A stretch of 64,000 bases of DNA from Paenibacillus oryzisoli (GTDB taxonomy: Bacteria; Bacillota; Bacilli; Paenibacillales; NBRC-103111): contig NZ_LYPB01000042.1 of assembly GCF_001653565.1 (NCBI RefSeq), positions 1 to 64,000 of the forward strand, written 5' to 3'. This document shows positions 44,936 to 54,321 of this stretch, one piece after another. The translations under genes were made by a program, and so were the position numbers. Position 1 is the first letter of the stretch. Every line of letters starts with the position of its first letter. The notes below the pieces were generated by a model. The model did no database searches and was not told the origin of the DNA. It saw only the letters and a program-made list of their open reading frames with translations.

Positions 44936-46072
44936 ATGTGGGTAGAAGCATTAACGCATGCTGTGGAGAAAACACGGCGAAATATAGATAAATTCGAGAA
45001 TCTTTTCCCTTGGACGGGACTTGACGGCGGTGACTATAAGCGAAGTGATCATCAGGATTGGACAGAAGGATTCTGGTCGGGAATGCTCTGGCTGAGCTAT
45101 GAAGCTTCGGGGGACAGAGTGTTTCGGGAAGCAGCTGTTCGTACTGTACATAGCTTCCGCAGACGATTGGATACATTCAAGGTGTTAGATCACCATGATA
45201 TCGGCTTTCTCTATTTGCCATCAGCGGTGGCGTGGTGGATGCTGGAAGGTAACGAAGAAGCGAAGACGCTGGGACTTGAAGCAGCAGATGTACTTGTGAA
45301 AAGGTGGCGTCCTGCTGGCGGATACATTCAGGCTTGGGGACCTGCCGGCGATCCCCAAAATGGCGGCAGAATCATTATTGATTGTTTGCTGAACATTCCC
45401 CTCTTATATTGGGCGTACGAAAAGACTGGCAATAAACAGTACTTGGAAGTTGCGCTTGCACATGCGGAGAAGAGCCGTAGATATCTTGTGCGTGGAGATG
45501 ATTCTTCGTACCATACGTTTTATTTTGATCAGGAAAACGGTGAGCCCATAGGGGGTGGAACGCACCAGGGTTACAATGATGGCTCTACGTGGACGCGTGG
45601 ACAAGCTTGGGGTATTTATGGTTTTATTCTTTCGTATAAATATACGCAGAATCCGGTATACCTGGAAGTATCGCGTCGAATGGCTGCTTATTTCATTTCG
45701 CGACTTCCTGCTGATCAGGTAACATATTGGGACTTTGATGTGCCAATCGAAACAGGAACGCCAAGGGACAGCTCGGCTACGGCGATTGCTTGCTGCGGTA
45801 TGTTGGAGCTCATCGACTGCTTGCCGGAAGGAGATCCTGATCGAGAGCGATTCGTAAAAGCGGTGTTTCGCTGCATGACGTCGCTGACGGAGAACTACTT
45901 GACCAGCGATGATCCGGATGCAGAAGGTTTACTGCGTCATGGATCCTACCACGTACGAGGAGGCATGTCGCCGGATGACTTCGTTATTTGGGGGGACTAC
46001 TTCTACATGGAGGCATTGATGCGACTTGTCCGTGGGGTCCCGGGGTATTGGTATGAAAGGGAATCGAATTAA
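44936..46072 (+). CDS. GH88 unsaturated glucuronyl hydrolase, module 3
   Basis: This 378-residue cytoplasmic GH88 enzyme has Asp88 (LDHHDIGFLY) and Asp149 (IIIDCLLNIPLLYWAYE), the same numbering as the two catalytic residues of the studied Bacillus enzyme. TRGQAWGIYGFILSYKYT and PRDSSATAIACCGMLEL are conserved. It is the second GH88 in the window and differs clearly from the one at 28075 (for example AWGPAGDPQNGGR in place of AWPNWGGEDHSGW before Asp149), which may reflect a different sugar or sulfation next to the uronic acid. It is the last gene of the importer 3 operon, followed by a terminator. Confidence 0.95.
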   Translation: MWVEALTHAVEKTRRNIDKFENLFPWTGLDGGDYKRSDHQDWTEGFWSGMLWLSYEASGDRVFREAAVRTVHSFRRRLDTFKVLDHHDIGFLYLPSAVAWWMLEGNEEAKTLGLEAADVLVKRWRPAGGYIQAWGPAGDPQNGGRIIIDCLLNIPLLYWAYEKTGNKQYLEVALAHAEKSRRYLVRGDDSSYHTFYFDQENGEPIGGGTHQGYNDGSTWTRGQAWGIYGFILSYKYTQNPVYLEVSRRMAAYFISRLPADQVTYWDFDVPIETGTPRDSSATAIACCGMLELIDCLPEGDPDRERFVKAVFRCMTSLTENYLTSDDPDAEGLLRHGSYHVRGGMSPDDFVIWGDYFYMEALMRLVRGVPGYWYERESN

Positions 46073-46077
46073 AGTGA

Positions 46078-46116
46078 AAGTCCGCTGTCTCCTGATTGGG
46101 ATGCAGCGGACTTTTG
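46078..46116. terminator. Bidirectional terminator
   Basis: AAAGTCCGCTG pairs with CAGCGGACTTTT around a 16-nt loop, between the convergent GH88 and GH4 genes. Confidence 0.8.
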
Positions 46117-46128
46117 GTATTTGCATAG

Positions 46129-47565
46129 CTATCTTGCTGGATTGGATACCAGCGCTTTCGATGCATCTTGCTCCGATGTCGCATACCAACTACTCGGTAT
46201 AACATCCCGCTCCAATTCCAGCAACTCCTCGATAATAAGATCCGCGTCCGCAATGGAATTGACTAACGGATCTGTTAACATTGCCCGTCTCAGTTTCTCA
46301 CGACTGCCCTCAACAACGGCTTCTGCTGTCAGTTCATGCGCATCTAGGACAAGTTCCTGCAAGCCTCGAAGTCCCCGAGGCATATCCCCAACAGGTAAAG
46401 GTTTGATGCCGTCCATCGATACTTCACATAACAACTCTAGGAAGGCATCGTCATTCATATTGGGTACGGCACCTTGATTTGTAGTGTTGATGTAGTACGG
46501 TTTGCCCAAACCTCCGACCATATTCTCGATAATATCCGTCGCATGATCGGGTCCGAAGGTGTCCATATATGACTGAATAGGGAGTCTGCCCTCGATGAAG
46601 TCGTCGACTTGTTGCCACATGGCATCGTGCCGAAGATAACGTGCTTCTGTCTCCCATATGGATAAAGGTGGAATGGCATCCGGTGTAGACCCAAGTCCTT
46701 GCCAGAAACGCAAATACTCTTTGGTATGCGGTGTGCAAGTCGGCACATAACCGTAAATATCGTACAGTTGATAACTGATAGCATCGTTGTCTTTCGCTTT
46801 CGCACCTGTGTCCCCGCCAGCGGTTTCTGTTTCAGCGGATTGCTTCATAGATGCCGCAATACGAGGCATGACATCAACACCATCATAGTCAGCCTTAAGC
46901 ATCCAGGTAAAATGATTAACGCCTGCGATACGCAGATCGAAACGGCTGTCCATATCCGCCGTATATTCGTTGGGATCTGCCACGATGCCTGCGCGCCAAG
47001 CATAGTTGATTTTCTTCCCTGGCATGTGATGACCATCACATAGGGCAAAGCTCTTCAACTTCGGTGCGTAACGGCTCAAGGCAATCCCATGAACTGCAGA
47101 TGGGTTAATATAATTGATGACCCACGCATCAGGACATAATGCTTCGATGTCGCGTGCACAATCCATAATGACAGGGAGTTCCCGCATAGCCCTGAAGATA
47201 CCACCTGGCCCAATTGTATCGCCTGAGCACATGCGAATCCCGTATTTTTCCGAAATAGCGCAGTCTATGCCTCTATACTTGACCGTATCTTCAGCAAAGC
47301 TAAGTACGACGAAGTCCGCGCCTGGCAGTACATCTCTACGGTCGGTAGAACCTTCAATCACAAGTTCCACTTGATTCTCAGCAGCCACCATTTTTGCTAG
47401 CGTGACCATCTTGTTCAATCGCTCTTCATTTGTATCCACTAGAGCAAGCGTACCTCTATTCAAGTATTCGGAATGCACCATTTGCCAGATAGACTGGCGT
47501 CCGAAAAACAAACTTCCTGCTCCAATTACGACAACCTTAGGTTTCTGAATTTGTGTAGATGTCAT
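46129..47565 (-). CDS. GH4 family NAD- and metal-dependent glycosidase
   Basis: This is a 478-residue GH4 enzyme; the family includes alpha-glucosidases, alpha-galactosidases and alpha-galacturonidases that work by NAD-assisted oxidation and elimination. The dinucleotide motif is VVVIGAGSLFFG (11-22), NYINP is at 151-155, Cys176 in LCDGHH and His218 in VNHFTWML are in the positions of the usual metal ligands. CDGHH differs from the commoner CHSVQ form, which suggests an unusual substrate. Start ATG 47565 is preceded by GGAGGA, and the in-frame ATG 47580 lies within that SD region. It is cytoplasmic and alone on the minus strand, divergent from an AraC gene. Confidence 0.88.
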   Translation of the reverse strand: MTSTQIQKPKVVVIGAGSLFFGRQSIWQMVHSEYLNRGTLALVDTNEERLNKMVTLAKMVAAENQVELVIEGSTDRRDVLPGADFVVLSFAEDTVKYRGIDCAISEKYGIRMCSGDTIGPGGIFRAMRELPVIMDCARDIEALCPDAWVINYINPSAVHGIALSRYAPKLKSFALCDGHHMPGKKINYAWRAGIVADPNEYTADMDSRFDLRIAGVNHFTWMLKADYDGVDVMPRIAASMKQSAETETAGGDTGAKAKDNDAISYQLYDIYGYVPTCTPHTKEYLRFWQGLGSTPDAIPPLSIWETEARYLRHDAMWQQVDDFIEGRLPIQSYMDTFGPDHATDIIENMVGGLGKPYYINTTNQGAVPNMNDDAFLELLCEVSMDGIKPLPVGDMPRGLRGLQELVLDAHELTAEAVVEGSREKLRRAMLTDPLVNSIADADLIIEELLELERDVIPSSWYATSEQDASKALVSNPAR

Positions 47566-47736
47566 GATCAATTCCTCCATTTCAGGGTATGTCTTAATTA
47601 TAAGAAAATAGGTGTGAGAGGAAATGCAGGAAAGTTCCGTATAGATGTCAAATAGTATGATTATAACCTTGTTGAATAAGTAAGCGGAATGACGGATTAT
47701 TGATTGTTCGACAAAAAGTAAGGAGTTGTTCTAACG

Positions 47737-48570
47737 GTGAAAGGTACGGAGCTATTTAACGATCTGTCGGAGCATGTCTCATTACGCATTACTTCCTATA
47801 ATACAATTCTTCATCATGCGGGTTGGGTGGAAAGTAAGTCTCATCATAATTATGATCTTTGGCTGATCCAAGAGGGGCAGGTTGAGATTCAGGCAGGAAA
47901 GAAGATTCATACAGCAACGGCTGGCGATCTGGTGTTGTTTTACCCGGGAATTCCTTATACGGCAATGAACGGCAATCAAGCATGCCGCTTTATTTATCTT
48001 CATTTTGATTTTGGTCTGGGGGAGCAGCAGCGTATTCTGGCGTCTTTTCCTTTGAGCGGTATCATTTCAGCAAATCTTGTTGAAGTAGAGGCAGATGGGT
48101 TGCGACAAATTTTCGAAGAGAACCTGCAGGGGATTGGTATGTCCGGCATGCGGTTGAAGGGCTCATTGATGATTGTCATCGCCCGCATCCTGGAATGTTA
48201 TGGAGCGGGAACGTACAGGGGAGAATTCCTGACGGATTCAGTTGGTCATGAGCATGCCGGCAATTTAGTGTTTTTGCAATCGACGATTCGTTATATTCAA
48301 GAGAACTTGCATCGACCCATCCGTATTCCGGAATTAGCCGAGGTGGCTGGAATGTCGGAGAAATATTTCATTCGGTATTTTAAACAAGCATTGGGCGTTA
48401 CGCCGGGACAGTATATGTTTCAATTAAGGATGAACCGAGCGAGAGACTTGGTCTACACACAGCGTTATTCGATGCAGCAGGTCGCTTCCCTTTTAGGCTA
48501 CCCTGATGCGTATTCTTTCTCCAAGGCATTCAAGAAACACTACAAAGTGCCGCCAAGCAAATTCGTATAA
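47737..48570 (+). CDS. AraC family transcriptional regulator
   Basis: This 277-residue regulator has a cupin ligand domain (LWLIQEGQVEIQAG, LVLFYPGIPY) and an AraC DNA-binding domain (IRIPELAEVAGMSEKYFIRYFKQ; MQQVASLLGYPDAYSFSKAFKKHY). The start codon is GTG, with TAAGGAG upstream. It is divergent from GH4 (about 170 nt between starts) and ahead of the beta-helix gene, from which it is separated by a strong terminator and a new promoter. Either neighbour is a plausible target. Confidence 0.87.
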   Translation: MKGTELFNDLSEHVSLRITSYNTILHHAGWVESKSHHNYDLWLIQEGQVEIQAGKKIHTATAGDLVLFYPGIPYTAMNGNQACRFIYLHFDFGLGEQQRILASFPLSGIISANLVEVEADGLRQIFEENLQGIGMSGMRLKGSLMIVIARILECYGAGTYRGEFLTDSVGHEHAGNLVFLQSTIRYIQENLHRPIRIPELAEVAGMSEKYFIRYFKQALGVTPGQYMFQLRMNRARDLVYTQRYSMQQVASLLGYPDAYSFSKAFKKHYKVPPSKFV

Positions 48571-48607
48571 ACAGTAACCATTTGTGGCGTGGTTACTGTT
48601 TTTTTTG
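48569..48607 (+). terminator. Strong terminator after the AraC gene
   Basis: AAACAGTAACCA pairs with TGGTTACTGTTT and is followed by a long T run. Confidence 0.9.
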
Positions 48608-48625
48608 CCCTTTGTTCAGCCGAAA

Positions 48626-48653
48626 TTGAAGTCGAATAGGCTGAAGTTATACT
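48626..48653 (+). promoter_or_regulatory. Promoter of the beta-helix protein gene
   Basis: TTGAAG (48626-48631) and TATACT (48648-48653) are 16 nt apart. The start codon is 134 nt downstream, and a cre site lies between. Confidence 0.55.
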
Positions 48654-48751
48654 ATTTTTCGCATTAGACAGAACGCTATACTGAGGGGGCATGTTATTGC
48701 ATGATCCGTTCTGGATTCAGTGAAGGAGGGGAGAGCAGAAGGAACGGAAGT

Positions 48752-48767
48752 TTGAAAACGATTACAA
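48752..48767 (+). promoter_or_regulatory. cre (CcpA) site, full consensus
   Basis: TTGAAAACGATTACAA matches WTGNAARCGNWWWCAW at all 16 positions. It sits just upstream of the SD of the beta-helix gene and downstream of its promoter, where CcpA would block elongation or initiation when a preferred sugar is present. Confidence 0.75.
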
Positions 48768-48786
48768 AAATAAAGGAGGTTTTGTA

Positions 48787-51700
48787 ATGAAAATGCGGGG
48801 AAAACAGGTAATCGCAGGTGTGATGGCGGCATGGATGGCTTTATTTATAGGGGTATTCCCACCAAATGCGGCTTACGGGGAAGAGCCTGAGATCATGGAG
48901 AGCGGCGTTCAAGCGGCGTACTATGTCTCGAATGAAGGCAATGACGCGAATCCAGGCACAGAGGCACTACCGTTCGCTACTTTGCAGAAAGCCCAGCAGG
49001 TTGTACGCGATGTTAATGATGAGATGACTGGGGATATCATGGTCTATCTGCGCGGAGGACGTTACTCGCAAACGACGACATGGTTGTTGAATGAGAGTGA
49101 TTCAGGTTCGGGTGGCCATTCTGTCATTTATGCCGCATACGGGAATGAGAAGCCTGTCATTGAAGGTGGCAGGGACATTACAGGATGGACGTTGTACGAT
49201 GAAGACAATGATATTTATGCAGCTTCTGCGGTGGGGTTAGAAACACGGCAGTTGTATATCAACGGAATCCGAGCTACACGGGCAAGAATGGAGGGGGGAT
49301 TAACGAATTCGGTCAAGACTTCAACGGGATATGTGAGTGATGATCTTTGGCTTGCAGATTTGCAGCGACCAAGCGAAGTCGAAGCGGTATTCAAGGGGGC
49401 ATGGACCTCTCCCCGCGTGAGGGTTCAGTCCATTACGGCGCAATCCGGGAAGGCTGCGATCACGTTAAACTCCGCTTTGTGGAGCTCGGTGATGAACCGC
49501 TCTCATTTGGAGCAGTGGTATTTGGAGAACGCGTATGAATTTCTTAATGAAGCAGGGGAATGGTACTTGGATGATCAATCCGAGACAATTTACTACAAAC
49601 CTAGACCGGGCGAGAACATGGGAAGTGCAGTTGTAACGGCGCCCGTATTGGAGAATTTGATCACGATTGCCGGTGGAAGCGTCTCATCTCCAGTCCATCA
49701 TATCCGTTTTGAGGGAATTGGATTCGCTTATTCGACTTGGATGCAGCCTACCGATGAGGGAGGATGGATTGACGAGCAGAATAATTACAAGGTCGGAACG
49801 CTAGAGCTGCCGAAAGCGGCTATTACTGTGCAATATGCTCAGAATATGGCATTCGAACGCAACGATTTCTCACGCATGGGTGGAACAGGCGTGAATCTGC
49901 TTGCTGGCGTTCAGAATTACCTGATTCAAGGCAACCGCTTTTACGACATTTCGGGTTCGGCCATCAATGCAGGACAGACATCTAAGAAAACAGCCGCCAT
50001 TTACAATCCTACAGATGAGCGGGAAATCCTAAAGAACAATGATATTCTGAACAACTACATTCATGAGATTGGCGTTGAGTATAAAAGTTCAACCGCGGTT
50101 ACGGTAGCGTTCCCAATGGACATTGATATCTCCCATAATGAAATATTCAATGTTCCATATTCGGGAATCTCCTTCTTCGGAAGCGTGTACGCCCCAGTGA
50201 CAACAACGGTGAATGCCAAGGTGCAAGATAACTTTATCCACCATCTCATGGGTGATGGGATATTTGATGGCGGTGCGATCTATGCTTTTGGCGTGACAGG
50301 CGGCACTACGTTGAATCCGAATATCATCTCAGGAAACTATATTAAGAATCAGATGAACCGTTATTCGACGATCTACATGGATCAATCCTCTGATTATTGG
50401 AAAATAGAGAACAATGTTGTCGATCTCCGAACTACGCCAATCTGGGACGATATTTATGATACGAACTGGGCGTTTACGAATATTAATACGCATGACATTG
50501 TGCTAGATAACAATTACAGTACGACGAGTGCTTTTTGGAACAAGAGTTCCAGTGATAGTAATGTCAAAACGAATGATCATATTCATCCAGATGGCAATTG
50601 GCCAATAGAAGCGCAAGCTATCATTGCGAATGCCGGCCTTCAATCGGCCTATCAGGATATAGCGCAGGGAACTATTGAGATTCTAAATGTACCAGACGCA
50701 TTAAACTTGGCATCAGAGGATACAGTAACGCTTCCACTCCAAGCAGAGACAGGGCATGGCGCGAGTATTAATCTAGCTTCTGCACAGACCTATTATGTCA
50801 GTGAAGATCCATCAATTGCCACCGTTAATGGAAGTGGAATGGTTACTGCGGTGGACTCGGGTCATACTGCCATCGTTATGTATGTCTATTATATGGGTAG
50901 TTTGGTTCGGAAAGTAATTGACGTCTATGTAGATGACGAACTGGATGACATCGAGGTGTATTATGCGCTCGAAAATGTGAAACATATCGTACCGGCGAGT
51001 ATGACTTTCGCTCCTGGCAGCACAAGACAATTAGTGGCTCGCGGGATTACGAGGGAAGGACAAATACTTGGCGGAACAGACATGTCGATCTCAAGCAGCA
51101 ATACCTCTGTGGCTACGGTTGTTTACGGACTGTTGCATACACTTGCGCCTGGCACAGCAGAGTTAACATTCACGAGTTCACTTAACGGTGTCTCTGTCAA
51201 CAAAGTAGTTGAAATGATTGTTGTGGATTTCAGTGATGAGAACAGCCTAGAAGTTCCAGCGTATTCCCTCAACGGTGCAATTCGGGATCCACGGAATTGG
51301 TATTCCAAATTGACCAGCGGTACGATTACCCCAAGCGAAGGCATACTAGACATTGATACACCAGGAAGCGGATATGCCATCTATGAAGATCGGACATTCG
51401 GTGACGAATTGCTGTCGATGAATATGAAGATTAACGCGACTGGCGGGTGGCCTTCCATCGTGCTTCGCAGTCAGAAAGTCGAAAAGGATTTTGCAGCGAC
51501 CGACAACAGCCTGTATATGATTTGTTTTAAACCGAACATCATTGAATTGCATCGTTTCTCTGGAGGCGTTCGAACGGTATTCTTTGGAGAGATCTCTGGG
51601 TTTGGTAGTCTCGGAGCAGCCTCGTATCCGAACACGTCGATACCATTCCATGAGACTCATTTCGTGCAAGCTGGCGCGGTTACGGAATCGAATGGGGTCA

Positions 51701-52875
51701 GAATCATTTTGAATGTGGACGGAGTGAACGTTTTCACGTACGTGGACACGAGTCCAGATCGGATAACGGAAGATGGCTACTTCGGCTTATATGCCCGATC
51801 TGGCAGTATGACGCTCAGCGAGACGAATTTGGGTCTGCCAGGTGAGGATGTGTGGCCGATCGCAGAAGAGCCATCAGCTTCTCTAACAGGAGTAGCTAAG
51901 GCGATTACGAACTTGAACACAACGCTTACCGGTGCGGTTGTGCCTAACAGCACACTTAACCTGACCGTAGCAGAAATCACTTACGATCCCAATATATTTG
52001 AATTTAAAGCCGTTTCCTCCCTCCGTGATGACATAGCGGTCAGTGTGACGGGAGCGGTATATGGAACGGTTCAGCTTACTTTTTCCGGTACAGGGACGAC
52101 AATAAATGGATACAATGCGATCGATTTGTTCGCAGCAACCTTCAAAGCGAAGACGGTGACACCATCCTCAGAGATTCTGCTATCCGGTATTTCTCTGACA
52201 GATATGAATGAGAATGTGGTCGTGACAGATTCTGTAGGGAAACAAATGGTTGTTTCTGCCCCGGTCGCAGGTGGTATATATGAGAGCTTTGATACCTACA
52301 GCACGGGGAATATTAGTGGAGCTTCTGGTTACGTTGTCTCACCGACGAATCTAGGGTATTCTACGATCCAGAACTATCCCACGGATGCGGATAAGAGCAT
52401 GTATCTCTATAAGACTTCTACGACGGATACAGCTTCAACCACGACGACCAAAATTTACAGCACAGCTGGAATTGCGGGGAAAGTGAAGGCGTCCTATCAG
52501 GTTATGAAAGAGAGCGGTGTGACAAATCCGCAAAGTTTCGTGAATTTCCGCGATAAGAGCGGCAAAGTGATCGCGACCGTCATTCTTGACTCCACACTGC
52601 GCGTGAAGCTGAATCAGGATTACACACTCGTAAGTACGGCGTATTTGCAAGAGAACATGTGGTACCAAGTGACGTTGGAGCTTGATTTCGATGCTCATAC
52701 GGCAAGCGTTAAGGTGCAGGAAATGGCAGGCGCAGGACGTACTTGGACATCAGGATTACAGTCTATGCAGAATGTACTGGCTGCCAACATCTCCAGAGTG
52801 GAGTATGTATTATGGAGTACCCGAACAGGTGCTTACTATTATAATAATCTAGTGATTGAGCCGATCGGGAGCTGA
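48787..52875 (+). CDS. Large secreted parallel beta-helix protein with Ig-like, cohesin-like and LamG-like domains
   Basis: This 1362-residue secreted protein has a signal peptide (cleavage near AYG). The N-terminal 600 residues form a right-handed beta-helix opening with YYVSNEGNDANPGTEALPFATL, LRGGRYSQTTTWLL and RQLYINGIRATRARM, a pattern I associate with GH141-like enzymes; the assignment is tentative, and a lyase is possible. Ig-like (Big_2) sequence follows (about 640-810), then a LamG-like domain (about 820-1020), a cohesin-like domain (about 1034-1150; LTVAEITYDPNIFEFKAV), and a C-terminal LamG-like domain. There is no SLH anchor. AAAGGAGG precedes the ATG perfectly. A full cre site implies glucose repression. 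The esterase gene follows by 20 nt. Confidence 0.8.
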   Translation: MKMRGKQVIAGVMAAWMALFIGVFPPNAAYGEEPEIMESGVQAAYYVSNEGNDANPGTEALPFATLQKAQQVVRDVNDEMTGDIMVYLRGGRYSQTTTWLLNESDSGSGGHSVIYAAYGNEKPVIEGGRDITGWTLYDEDNDIYAASAVGLETRQLYINGIRATRARMEGGLTNSVKTSTGYVSDDLWLADLQRPSEVEAVFKGAWTSPRVRVQSITAQSGKAAITLNSALWSSVMNRSHLEQWYLENAYEFLNEAGEWYLDDQSETIYYKPRPGENMGSAVVTAPVLENLITIAGGSVSSPVHHIRFEGIGFAYSTWMQPTDEGGWIDEQNNYKVGTLELPKAAITVQYAQNMAFERNDFSRMGGTGVNLLAGVQNYLIQGNRFYDISGSAINAGQTSKKTAAIYNPTDEREILKNNDILNNYIHEIGVEYKSSTAVTVAFPMDIDISHNEIFNVPYSGISFFGSVYAPVTTTVNAKVQDNFIHHLMGDGIFDGGAIYAFGVTGGTTLNPNIISGNYIKNQMNRYSTIYMDQSSDYWKIENNVVDLRTTPIWDDIYDTNWAFTNINTHDIVLDNNYSTTSAFWNKSSSDSNVKTNDHIHPDGNWPIEAQAIIANAGLQSAYQDIAQGTIEILNVPDALNLASEDTVTLPLQAETGHGASINLASAQTYYVSEDPSIATVNGSGMVTAVDSGHTAIVMYVYYMGSLVRKVIDVYVDDELDDIEVYYALENVKHIVPASMTFAPGSTRQLVARGITREGQILGGTDMSISSSNTSVATVVYGLLHTLAPGTAELTFTSSLNGVSVNKVVEMIVVDFSDENSLEVPAYSLNGAIRDPRNWYSKLTSGTITPSEGILDIDTPGSGYAIYEDRTFGDELLSMNMKINATGGWPSIVLRSQKVEKDFAATDNSLYMICFKPNIIELHRFSGGVRTVFFGEISGFGSLGAASYPNTSIPFHETHFVQAGAVTESNGVRIILNVDGVNVFTYVDTSPDRITEDGYFGLYARSGSMTLSETNLGLPGEDVWPIAEEPSASLTGVAKAITNLNTTLTGAVVPNSTLNLTVAEITYDPNIFEFKAVSSLRDDIAVSVTGAVYGTVQLTFSGTGTTINGYNAIDLFAATFKAKTVTPSSEILLSGISLTDMNENVVVTDSVGKQMVVSAPVAGGIYESFDTYSTGNISGASGYVVSPTNLGYSTIQNYPTDADKSMYLYKTSTTDTASTTTTKIYSTAGIAGKVKASYQVMKESGVTNPQSFVNFRDKSGKVIATVILDSTLRVKLNQDYTLVSTAYLQENMWYQVTLELDFDAHTASVKVQEMAGAGRTWTSGLQSMQNVLAANISRVEYVLWSTRTGAYYYNNLVIEPIGS

Positions 52876-52895
52876 ATACAGGAAGCGAGGATGAA

Positions 52896-53978
52896 GTGGG
52901 AGATACGCATAATCAGCACAAAACCGCCGGAAGTCTCTACATCGAGCCTGAGGATAAGGGGAATCATTATCGTTTGAAGCAGTATGAAGAGCTGATTGCT
53001 TGGATTACAAGGTTGCAACAGCAATCAGAGTTGCAAAGACGGAACTATTTTACTCCGGATTATACGGATGGTAAGTGTTATATGAGCAGTATTGAGCACT
53101 ATCGGCAAGAATTCGCTACAATGTTGGGGCTGCCCTTGCTGGCACGCAATGCTGGGGATATTGTGAATGAGCCCCCAGATGAGGCGATTTACGAGCTAGT
53201 TGGGGAGGATGAGCTGAGTACAATTTACCGGGTCACGATTCCCGTGCGGGAGGGATTGCACGCATACGGTATCCTGTTGCTTCCTCAAGGAAAGGGACCC
53301 TTTCCGTTGGTTATTTCGCAGCATGGGGGACAAGGGACACCCGAAATGACGGCGGGATTCTTCGCTTCGGACAATTACAACGAGATGACCCGCAGAATTG
53401 TTCAGCGGGGAGTTGCGGTCTTCGCCCCTCAGCTGCTGCTTTGGGAGACCGGTCGATTCGGTCCCGTATTCGACCGCAAGCAGATCGATGTTCAGCTGAA
53501 GCAGCTCGGGAGCTCGATCACAGCGCTTGAATTGTTCAAGATTCAGCGCTGCCTGGATCATCTGCTCGAGCGACAGGACATCGATGCGAAGCGGGTTGGC
53601 ATGGTTGGACTTTCCTACGGCGGATTCTATACGCTGTTTGCCACAGCACTGGATTCGCGAATCGGCGTAGCGGTGTCCTCCTGCTTCGTGAATGACCGCT
53701 TCACTCAGGGGCGTTCTGACTGGACTTGGCACAATTCCGGCAACATGTTCCTCGATGCGGAGGTGTGCGGATTGATTTGTCCGAGACCCCTGTATATCGA
53801 AGGTGGATCACGTGATGAATTGTTCGGTGTCCAAGGCTTTGTGGCAGAGAGCCGCCTTGCAGGAGTGCACTATGATCGGCTGGCGATCGGCGATCGCTTC
53901 AAGGCCGTGGTGTTTGATGGTGCCCACGAGTTTAATCCGCATGATGAGCCGCTAGATTTTCTTTGTAAACACTTATAA
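52896..53978 (+). CDS. Alpha/beta hydrolase (acetyl esterase or dienelactone hydrolase-like)
   Basis: This 360-residue cytoplasmic hydrolase has the oxyanion loop SQHGGQGTPE, the nucleophile elbow GLSYGG with Ser240, a candidate Asp in GGSRDELFG and the His in FDGAHEFNPHDEP. The start is GTG with a weak GCGAGG before it; the ATG five nt upstream is out of frame and soon hits a stop. It lies 20 nt after the beta-helix gene and is closed by a terminator, so the two form one operon. It probably removes an ester group, perhaps acetyl, from imported sugars; the substrate is not shown. Confidence 0.82.
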   Translation: MGDTHNQHKTAGSLYIEPEDKGNHYRLKQYEELIAWITRLQQQSELQRRNYFTPDYTDGKCYMSSIEHYRQEFATMLGLPLLARNAGDIVNEPPDEAIYELVGEDELSTIYRVTIPVREGLHAYGILLLPQGKGPFPLVISQHGGQGTPEMTAGFFASDNYNEMTRRIVQRGVAVFAPQLLLWETGRFGPVFDRKQIDVQLKQLGSSITALELFKIQRCLDHLLERQDIDAKRVGMVGLSYGGFYTLFATALDSRIGVAVSSCFVNDRFTQGRSDWTWHNSGNMFLDAEVCGLICPRPLYIEGGSRDELFGVQGFVAESRLAGVHYDRLAIGDRFKAVVFDGAHEFNPHDEPLDFLCKHL

Positions 53979-53990
53979 TGACTAAGTGTA

Positions 53991-54024
53991 GGTCCGTGAA
54001 CGACTGTTCACGGGCCTTTTCTTG
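53991..54024 (+). terminator. Terminator after the esterase gene
   Basis: GGTCCGTGAAC-GACT-GTTCACGGGCC with a TTTTCTT tail. The rest of the gap to 54321 holds one 51-nt-family core at 54082-54098 (ACATTTTCCAGTTA) and the module 4 control region. Confidence 0.85.
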
Positions 54025-54176
54025 TCTATCGACTGCCGAGTACTAGAGGTGATCTGCTATTTTTGGCAACTTGTGATTACCAGTACATTTTCCAGTTAAC
54101 ACAACTCCATCTACGATTGTCTGACGCCATCCAAAATCGGATAATCTACGAAAACTTCCGTATTTAAAGCCCATTC

Positions 54177-54238
54177 GGACGATATTGCAGTATATGATGG
54201 GCAGTCTTCTCGTATATACTTCGAATTGTCTAGTCGAG
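54177..54238 (+). promoter_or_regulatory. Module 4 control element, copy A (upstream of binding-protein gene)
   Basis: GGACGATATTGCAGTAT (54177-54193), then exactly 17 nt, then CGTATATACTT (54211-54221, with TATACT as probable -10), then AGTCGAG at 54232. The same three blocks, with the same 17-nt gap, recur at 58352 before the permease genes. No good -35 is present, so an activator bound to the first block is plausible, most simply the regulator at 55951. Confidence 0.7.
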
Positions 54239-54265
54239 GATGCAGCGCTTTGTAGATATTCAAGA

Positions 54266-54281
54266 TTGTAAGCGCTATACT
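54266..54281 (+). promoter_or_regulatory. Candidate cre site, weaker
   Basis: TTGTAAGCGCTATACT matches the cre consensus at 14 of 16 positions. It lies just downstream of the module 4 promoter and 41 nt before the start codon. Confidence 0.4.
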
Positions 54282-54321
54282 GAAACTGGAACATCCAACA
54301 GGGGAAATGGGGTCCATAACC

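Noticed and set aside
46121..46477. Plus-strand frames opposite the GH4 gene
   Set aside because: They mirror the GH4 coding frame and lack any recognisable domain; the GH4 protein shows full family motifs.
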